A DNA stretch of 64,000 nucleotides. It comes from Ciborinia camelliae. Lineage: Eukaryota; Ascomycota; Leotiomycetes; Helotiales; Sclerotiniaceae. Location: NCBI GenBank assembly GCA_025890175.1, contig JANPYM010000018.1, positions 74,071-138,070 on the forward strand, given 5' to 3'. Positions 57,501-64,000 of the stretch are shown piece by piece. The notes under the pieces are model-generated. The model was not told the origin of the DNA. It made no database searches and saw only the letters and a program-made list of their open reading frames with translations. The translations under genes were made by a program, and so were the position numbers. Each line of letters opens with the position of its first letter. The stretch's first letter is position 1.

Positions 57501-60232
57501 CTATACCTCCAAAAATCCTGGAAGCCCAGTTAAAGTTCCACCAGAAGCGGCTCGCTGCACAAGTTTCGGCTTTTCCTAAGAACCTGCTACAGAACACAGA
57601 AAGCCTCATTATGGATCAGGACCCGGAAGATGCCGAGGCAGAAGATAGTGAAGACGGTGATGATAATCATCATGGCGATCACATCTCCAAAGACTCTCAC
57701 AAAGTTGCCGAAGAAGTTCCGTATACTCATGAACTTCCGCACCCTCAAATGACCATTGAAAATGACGAGGGTCATCAGCCAGATAGTGGGACGAATGATG
57801 CGTCGGAGTGTTCTTGGCCCCCAAGCCCAGAAGCCCACTTGAAGCCTAGACAAGTGATTGGGGAAAACTATGCCTCCGATCCAATTTTAGCCCAAGACCA
57901 TTTGATGCCACAACATATTCCGGCAATTGAGAATGGTGTTGGCATAACTAGTCCAATTGATTCTAATGAGTCAAATTCTGACCCTTTTCGAAAGCGCATG
58001 GTCAGCTCGCCACCCATCCCTACTGTTACGCAAGGCGAAGGAACTTCCGCTATTATGATGAAGGTCCCTACAGAATTAACTCTGAATCCAACTAGTAGCC
58101 TTTCTGATGACGAGGAGATGGAGTTGGAAGTTCCGCATGTCCTAGGCGATGAAGTCCAGAGCAGCAACCCCCCTGTAAATGAATTCCCACGGATTTCACA
58201 ACCTTCTCTGCCAGGAACCGCTCGGCATAAGTCTGCAGTACAAGTCGAAAAGACCCCGAGGCAGAGAAAACGCCCGAATGAAGAATTATCCTCGGATATT
58301 ATTATTCCCGGAACTTATACTAGCTCACAAAACAAGCCCGATAAAGACAACCTATATATCCGTAAGTCCGGGATATTTTCATCACCGCGGCCCCCCAATC
58401 TACCCGAACAACTGATCGAAACCTTCGACGAGACATCTCAAAACAAGCATGGACGAAGCAACTCCAAGCTACAGGACCCTTGTGACCCACAGATATCAAA
58501 GTCCAATAATGATATAATCCACCAGAGTATATCGAGAGCTCACCCTCATTTGTCTCTACAAATTCCCAATCTCGATGGAACTTCTGATGTTCCAACCTCT
58601 CCTGGTAGAAGCTCTTCCATGAATTCTTCGCCACCAAGTCGAATTTCTCCAGAGCAAAAATATAACAAGGGCCGTTCTGCAAAGCGACGAAGAATAATAG
58701 ATCCTTATGCTCTAGGCTTCAGTCAAGAAGAAACCCCTTATATAGACAGTCACGAATTGGCAAGAGCCATTAGGCGAGAGGCCTTACAAAACCTACCACG
58801 ATTAGATGATTCGCAAATGGTCGATGATAATACTGAAAAGGGCTTACAAAGCTTAGCACCACCAGATGATTCGCGAATCGTCGACCATAGTATCGAGAAA
58901 GGCTTACCCAGCACAGTAATCTCTGAACATATTTCTACCTCTCACAATAATAGACCTCCTGGCCAGTTAACATCTCCTATAATGATTTCGAACGATTGCG
59001 ACATGGTCATGAAGCCAATTCTACCAAACGGGACACAGCCATGCCTGGGGCAGGTCCATCAGTCTGAGCAGCAGCGAACTTCCCTTTTTGATGAGTATTG
59101 TAAGACTTACTCACAGTACAATGGCAGTAAGAAACAATTCATCCAAGCACTTGTGTACCTGGAATGGCTTGGAATAAGCAGGCAACCTCCGGATTCATTA
59201 TGGGATGATATTGTTCGATGCTATGCTCAGGAGTTTTCGGAGCATCTCCGGACTGGTACATCTAGAATGACTTTAATTCAATTCTACAAGGATTTTAGGA
59301 TTCTTGATTTTGATTTCCTTCACCCTACACCGGCCGGTCGAATAGTCACCCAAGAAAGCCTCAAAGCTGCGTTGTCGCCAGAATCTACAGATCAGGATTT
59401 GATTGAAGATAGCCGTGGAAAGTTTAAAGGCGCTGCAAGACTTTCCTTGCAGCAGTCAACTATTCCTAGGAGCAACAAATCAAGACCTGTTGAGCAACCG
59501 TCCAGTGAGCAGATTAATATCGCAGATGTCGAAGATACTCTATTGTCAAATGATTCAGAACAGCTTGAAAATGCCACCCCACAAAGGTCATTCGAAAGCG
59601 CAGATCAATTGCCATCATTATCAAATGCAAATTCAACGCCCATGAGGCAGGAAAATGGGCGGAAACTTCCAAGGACGGAATCGCCAGCATCGCGATCAAA
59701 TTCAACTGAAACGCTTGGGATAGCTATGGCACCATTAAGGGCTTCAAAAGAGCCTGAAAAAGTCACCTCCAGAAGATTTTTCGAAACCTCGAGTCAATTG
59801 CCATTATCGTCAAAACTAGGTTCTTTGCCTCGCAGAAGTCTGCCCGCCACCCAAAAGCCGTCATTGCCAACGATCTCGCCCAAAATGCCAAATAGTTCGC
59901 CATCAATGGAGCGCAGACCGCGAGAAAGACCATCAAAATCATCACTGGAGAGATCAATATCTCCATCACCTTCACGGAGAAAGTCTATGGTAGCCTCGAA
60001 TAAACCAGAAAAGGTTGCAAACTGGCTGAAAACTCAAGAACAACCGATGGAGGTTGACAAATCAACAAAGTTACCTTCGACCGCACCATTGTTTAAGGGG
60101 AAGTGGGATTTTGGCAAGTATCTCGCACAAAAACGAAGGGAGAGGAGCAATCGCCCTTCAAGATCGACACCGAAGACTAGTTTTAGCTTGAAGCATAGAT
60201 CTAGTAGTGGCAGTACTGGCTCGCCCGTGTAG
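54553..60232 (+). CDS. TPP1/Est3-like OB-fold protein, candidate shelterin subunit
   Basis: Three exons: 54553-54735, 54792-54962 and 55047-60232. The last is broken by ten Ns and a duplicated 1,681-bp stretch. Reading 55047-56988 then 58680-60232 keeps one frame and predicts 1,282 aa. The N-terminus (MSLMRGWIAQHI ... TVSDDITEIGAIFQQDF ... LEGEVLAAGDCQL ... LYLYIPAFKL) has the order of the telomere TPP1/Est3 OB fold. A ~750-residue disordered middle follows, then a compact domain near 900-1000 (FDEYCKTYSQYNG ... LWDDIVRCY), resembling the C-terminal part of fungal proteins annotated as Est3/TPP1-like. The tail is basic and Ser/Pro-rich. TPP1/Tpz1 bridges Pot1 to the rest of shelterin and recruits telomerase. 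The second intron needs the less usual acceptor GTAGAG|ACA, since the stronger CAG two codons earlier opens a stop. Confidence 0.6.
55308..56988 (+). repeat. Left copy of a 1,681-bp direct duplication at an assembly gap
   Basis: This stretch matches 56999-58679 wherever I compared it, with a constant offset of 1,691. It ends exactly at the run of Ns. The matching frames on both strands are the same in each copy. Interpreted as the end of one contig that overlaps the next. Confidence 0.9.
56989..56998. other. Assembly gap, ten Ns
   Basis: The only ambiguous bases in the window. Ten Ns are a conventional placeholder for a gap of unknown size. Both flanks are copies of the same sequence, so the true gap is probably negative (an unmerged overlap). 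Confidence 0.97.
56999..58679 (+). repeat. Right copy of the 1,681-bp direct duplication
   Basis: It starts immediately after the Ns and ends where the two sequences part company: 58680 continues into AKRRRIIDPYALGF of the same protein frame, whereas the left copy runs into the Ns. It probably does not exist as a second genomic copy. Confidence 0.9.
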
Positions 60233-61325
60233 AATCATGCTGGCGAGCTATATGAGGATAGGTTTTATTCCTTAGAACTAGGCTTGTTTACGATGTCAAA
60301 TATACGGTTGTGAGGGTAGGGAGAGAGTAGCGTGTTAACTTAAATATTGATACCCAAGAATAATACGAAGCATGTGAAGATCGTATTCGAGCACAAATGT
60401 CAGTCATGTTATGCCCAGGTGTGCCATGAAGCTTTGTTATGTTAAAACATCGCTGCCCTAAAAGTCCAGGATCTTAAGAAATGTCTACCTGGGTAGGCCG
60501 GGGAGGAGGAAGTGGGGAGCCGTCTAGTTAATACTTGATAGGCTGATGGATTACGAAGCCCGCAGGGGTTGCAGAGGGTTAAAAGGGAAGATCTTTGAAC
60601 TCTTGGAAATAATTAACACAATAATAATAATAATATAAAGGTAATTACTGACTCCTGAATGGTCACTGCCTAATTTGGATACGGGCAGAAACACTATGCT
60701 GTCGCTAATATATAAAAAGCTTGGAAGCAAGCATTGGAGATACCTACCTCGTACCTAAATACCTACCAAATAGTACTCAGTACGTACCTAGAATGTCAAG
60801 TCAAACCCCATACTCCCAATCCCCCTCGTTAAGATAATACAGGAAGCCAGACCTTTCGTAACGACACAAACACATCTCACAACTAATAATGAGATACGAC
60901 AGCATCGATGATATTACAAATGGACGGAGTACTGACTCCGCTGGGTTAGTTGTACGAACTACTACTACCCTACCCCTCATTGCCCCTCAGATCTTTTTTT
61001 AGGATCTGATACAAACTAGCCTCTAGGTAATTAAAAGACCTAGCGAGTCGCCATCCAGGGATAAAAAGGATACAGTATACAAGAACAGCTCCCTTACAGC
61101 TCATTACCCTACCATTGCTTGCCATTATTACTTTTCTACCCACATTATTATCAATTCACTCCCCTTGCCACCCCTTACATGATATCAAGCCTCAACGCCT
61201 CCTTAATCAGCTTATTACTCCCGCTCACCGTCCTTTTAAGGTTTTCTTCGCACATATAACCTCACAACTTCACTCTCACTACTCCAACACAGATTTTTTA
61301 AGAATCACTTCAAACAATTTCCAAC
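60233..61325. promoter_or_regulatory. Upstream region of the epimerase/reductase gene
   Basis: About 1.1 kb with no gene. It holds AATAATAAT runs (60620-60638) and ACCTACCT words (60740-60790), and ends in a C/T-rich leader (61085-61325) before the ATG. Confidence 0.5.
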
Positions 61326-62319
61326 ATGGCATCATCAAACCGCTTTTTGATTTGGGGAGGAGAAGGTTGGGTTGCGGGTAAGTCCAAGACCCACTCGTAC
61401 TGAAGAGCATCTGAACCGTGCTAACCTAGTTGCCACAGGACATCTCAAGACCCTCCTCGAAAGTCAGGGAAAGGAAGTCTACACCACCACTGTTCGCATG
61501 CAAAACCGAGAATCCGTCATTGCAGAAATTGAAAAAATCAACCCAACCCATGTTCTCAACTGTGCTGGGTGCACTGGACGTCCAAATGTCGATTGGTGTG
61601 AGGATAATAAGGAGGACACGATTCGAAGCAATGTCATCGGAACGTTGAACTTGACTGATGTCTGCTACTTGAAGGGTATTCACATTACTGTCTTTGCTAC
61701 AGGATGCATCTATACCTATAATGAGGAGCACCCAATTGGTGGACCTGGATTCTTAGAGACTGATCTTGCCAACTTTGCTGGCTCATTCTACTCGGAGACC
61801 AAGGCTCACGTTGAGGAGGTCAGTACAATCCTTCCACATTTTTGTTTATAAATGCTGACAATTACACAGGTCATGAAGACATACAAGAACGCCCTTATCC
61901 TCCGACTCCGAATGCCCGTAAGCGACGACCTCCACTCCCGAAACTTCGTCACCAAAATTGCCAAGTATGACCGCGTAGTCGATATCCCCAACTCCAACAC
62001 CATCCTCCACGATCTTCTCCCCGCCTCCATTCTCATGGCTGAGCACAAAGATACCGGTATCTACAACTTCACCAACCCAGGTGCCATTTCTCACAACGAG
62101 GTGTTGGCCCTCTTCAAACAATATGTGAGACCAGATTTCACATGGAAGAACTTCACATTAGAGGAACAATCCAAGGTCATCAAGGCGGGCCGAAGTAACT
62201 GTAAATTGGATACTACAAAGTTGGTTAACAAGTTGGCCGAGTATGGGTATGAGGTTCCTGAGATTCATGAGGCTTATAAGGGATGTTTCCAGAGAATGGC
62301 TGCTGCTGGAACAAAATAA
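61326..62319 (+). CDS. uer1: UDP-4-keto-6-deoxyglucose 3,5-epimerase/4-reductase
   Basis: Three exons, 61326-61377, 61439-61818 and 61870-62319, giving 293 aa. It is a short extended SDR protein. The nucleotide-binding loop IWGGEGWVAGHL (9-20) is completed only by splicing exon 1 to exon 2. The catalytic YSETK lies at 135-139, with Thr/Cys residues in FATGCIYTY just before it. The length and sequence match the NRS/ER type enzymes (fungal, plant UER1) that convert UDP-4-keto-6-deoxyglucose to UDP-rhamnose with NADPH. In Botrytis the partner dehydratase is encoded separately; no dehydratase is present in this window. UDP-rhamnose would feed glycans of the wall or extracellular matrix. The ATG at 61326 sits directly before the nucleotide-binding strand. 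Confidence 0.88.
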
Positions 62320-63466
62320 GCGGTGCATATGTAACATGTAACGTGGGCTTTTACAAAAGCCAATTTTTTTTGGATATTCTCATCTATAGTACATCATCCT
62401 CCAATCTAGGTTTCAAATGGATATACTCATTATCTAAAAATCTTGTAAGAATTTGTCCTATGTTTGCGATATGTTATGAATGTGAGATATTGTTATATCT
62501 GGTACCTAGGTAATATAAGATGTGGGAGGCCCCTTCATCAAGATGATTAGATTGAGGGGATACATATAAAGTAACAGTAACACGTAACAGTCCTACCCCA
62601 CTGTGAGTTCTCCAGGATTACCAGTACTGGTACTGATGCCAAACGAACAGATGAACAGGAAATGTTCGCATTCGCATTGAAACGTTGAGATTACAATATC
62701 GAAATATGCAAAGATCGAATTCCACGTTTTGGCCATGATATCGCCATGATATCTCGGATCGGGATCTCGTATACCTTTTTATGACGTTTTTCCACCAAAC
62801 CCACCTACCTGGAACAGTGGGCAGTGGACAGTGACTTGTGAGTGGTAAGTGCATTGATATCTTTTTTCAGTCTTTCAAGGATGCTGGCTGGGCTGCCCCT
62901 CATCAGCGAAAATTTCATGCAAATAAATAGGTAGGTAATGAGAAATGAGTTGAGAATTGAGAATTGAGATATCTAGTACATATAATACCATCGTACGGGG
63001 AGGCAAAGCTGTTGATGATTGAATCTTGACAGACACACCATTAAAATGAATAGGTAGGTAGGTAATATAATAAAGAAATTGCAGGTGGGCAAAAGACCAA
63101 AAGACCCTCGCTTCCCATCTTGACAGCCCGAGTGAACAACCTTAAATAAAAGTACGGAGTACGTACTATCGTACTATCGCTGTCTCGGCATTCCCATTCT
63201 TGAATTTGGAGAAAATATTTCAGCCTTACACCGAAACCTACACTACAACCTTTGGAATAAATACAATACAATACACACTACACTACACTACATTGTACAT
63301 TCGTACCGACTTTCATTATATCCAAAGTCGTCGAATATAATAGGTATTGTACTTTATTTTGCCATCACTCCATCTACCTACTGGATTAGACCTACTCTAC
63401 TCTTCTCATTCTGTTCGTCGGCTTAAATCAACTCAGTTGATAGATACCCCTTCAACAACCTTCAAA
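62320..63466. other. Intergenic region, epimerase/reductase to J-protein
   Basis: About 1.1 kb. The 3' flank of the epimerase/reductase gene and the promoter of the J-protein gene. TAGG words recur (62930, 63052) and CACTA repeats run at 63275-63295. No gene called. Confidence 0.5.
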
Positions 63467-64000
63467 ATGGTGGTTGATACCACATATTACGAGGCCCTTG
63501 GTGTCAAAACCGACGCAACAGAATTAGAAATCAAGAAAGCATATAGAAAATTAGCTATTATCACTCATCCTGGTGCGTTCTTCTATCCCGCTGTCTCAAG
63601 GTTTGCGGTCATGTCTTCCTGAGATACTGACGTAAATACAGATAAGAATCCCGGCGACGACACCGCGCACGAAAAATTCCAAGCCATCGGCGAAGCATAC
63701 CAAGTTCTCAGCGACGAGGAGTTGCGGAAACGATATGATAAATTTGGAAAGGATTCTGCACAGCCTGGAGAAGGGTTTGCGGATCCGGCAGAGTTCTTCG
63801 GGACGATTTTTGGAGGAGAGGCGTTTGTGGATCTTATTGGAGAGATTACATTGATGAAGGATCTGACGAGGACTATGGATATTACTATGCAAGAAGGTGC
63901 GGAAGAGGAAGAAGAGTGAGTGAGATTCTATTTTGACAACAGTGGGGCTTGGCTTGCGAACCTGCGGGGCAATCGTGGTGGTTTGTGGGTATTGTGGAGG
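63467..64000 (+). CDS. J-domain (DnaJ) protein with DnaJ-X-like region, partial
   Basis: Exon 1 is 63467-63572 and exon 2 is 63642-63915; the gene runs past the window end. The J domain begins [27 protein letters not shown]. The HPD motif (34-36) is created by the splice, CAT CCT G|AT AAG. After [13 protein letters not shown] and RKRYDKFGK comes a [20 protein letters not shown] stretch and the start of the DnaJ-X region, as in yeast Caj1/Djp1-type class C J-proteins. These stimulate Hsp70 ATPase; Djp1 helps peroxisomal and mitochondrial import. An apparent stop at 63917 lies within a GTGAGT donor at 63916, so translation most likely continues in a third exon not included here. Confidence 0.85.

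Noticed and set aside
55308..58679. A true tandem duplication within a coding gene
   Set aside because: Both copies abut the Ns exactly, no difference was seen, and the collapsed version restores one frame. Not formally excluded without reads.
57446..60232. A separate 928-residue gene starting at 57446
   Set aside because: Its first ~410 codons repeat sequence of the gene begun at 54553. It is an artefact of the duplicated contig ends; the ATG is an internal methionine.

Overview
The window is nuclear DNA of a filamentous ascomycete, most likely a leotiomycete close to Botrytis or Sclerotinia. The signs are short GT-AG introns (mostly 50-110 bp), CT-rich leaders, long AT-rich intergenic stretches full of microsatellites, and the gene set: Clr5-domain proteins, a ULD-type ubiquitin-like protein, a fungal SUR7 protein and a UDP-4-keto-6-deoxyglucose epimerase/reductase. 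The order-level assignment is inference. I saw no CRISPR array, rRNA, tRNA or intact transposon.

Layout: (1) 0.4-2.1 kb, PPZ-type Ser/Thr phosphatase (-). (2) 4.3-5.5 kb, F-box-like protein with a C-terminal membrane helix (+). (3) 9.1-10.1 kb, SUR7-family membrane protein (+). (4) 12.8-13.9 kb, ULD-domain protein, 5' end unresolved (-). (5) 14.9-16.6 kb, DHA1-type MFS exporter (+). (6) A 4-kb gene-poor stretch. (7) 20.6-21.7 kb, Cys-rich type I membrane protein (+). (8) 22.6-24.0 kb, Clr5-domain protein (-), divergent from a low-complexity protein at 25.0-25.7 kb (+). (9) 28.5-29.1 kb, small stand-alone Clr5 protein (+), convergent with homoisocitrate dehydrogenase at 29.5-30.6 kb (-). (10) 32.3-34.7 kb, long disordered protein (+). 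(11) 37.5-39.2 kb, single-pass membrane protein with two PPxY motifs (-). (12) 41.7-42.6 kb, mitoribosomal protein mS26/Pet123 (-), divergent over 332 bp from the ribosome-assembly GTPase Nog2 at 43.0-45.3 kb (+). (13) 45.7-53.6 kb, the PtdIns3P 5-kinase Fab1 (-, six exons). (14) 54.6-60.2 kb, a protein with a TPP1/Est3-like N-terminal region, a candidate shelterin subunit (+). (15) 61.3-62.3 kb, UDP-rhamnose-pathway epimerase/reductase (+). (16) 63.5 kb to the window end, a J-domain protein (+, partial).

The genes are ordinary dispersed fungal housekeeping and accessory genes, not a cluster. The clearest functional pairing is mS26/Nog2, two ribosome-biogenesis genes sharing a short bidirectional promoter. 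The most important structural observation is an assembly artefact: ten Ns at 56989-56998 are flanked by two 1,681-bp copies of the same sequence (55308-56988 and 56999-58679). This breaks the candidate telomere gene. Dropping 56989-58679 restores one open frame and predicts a 1,282-residue protein. The most interesting biological lead is that same gene.

Exon boundaries were inferred by eye from splice motifs and frame continuity, not from transcripts.
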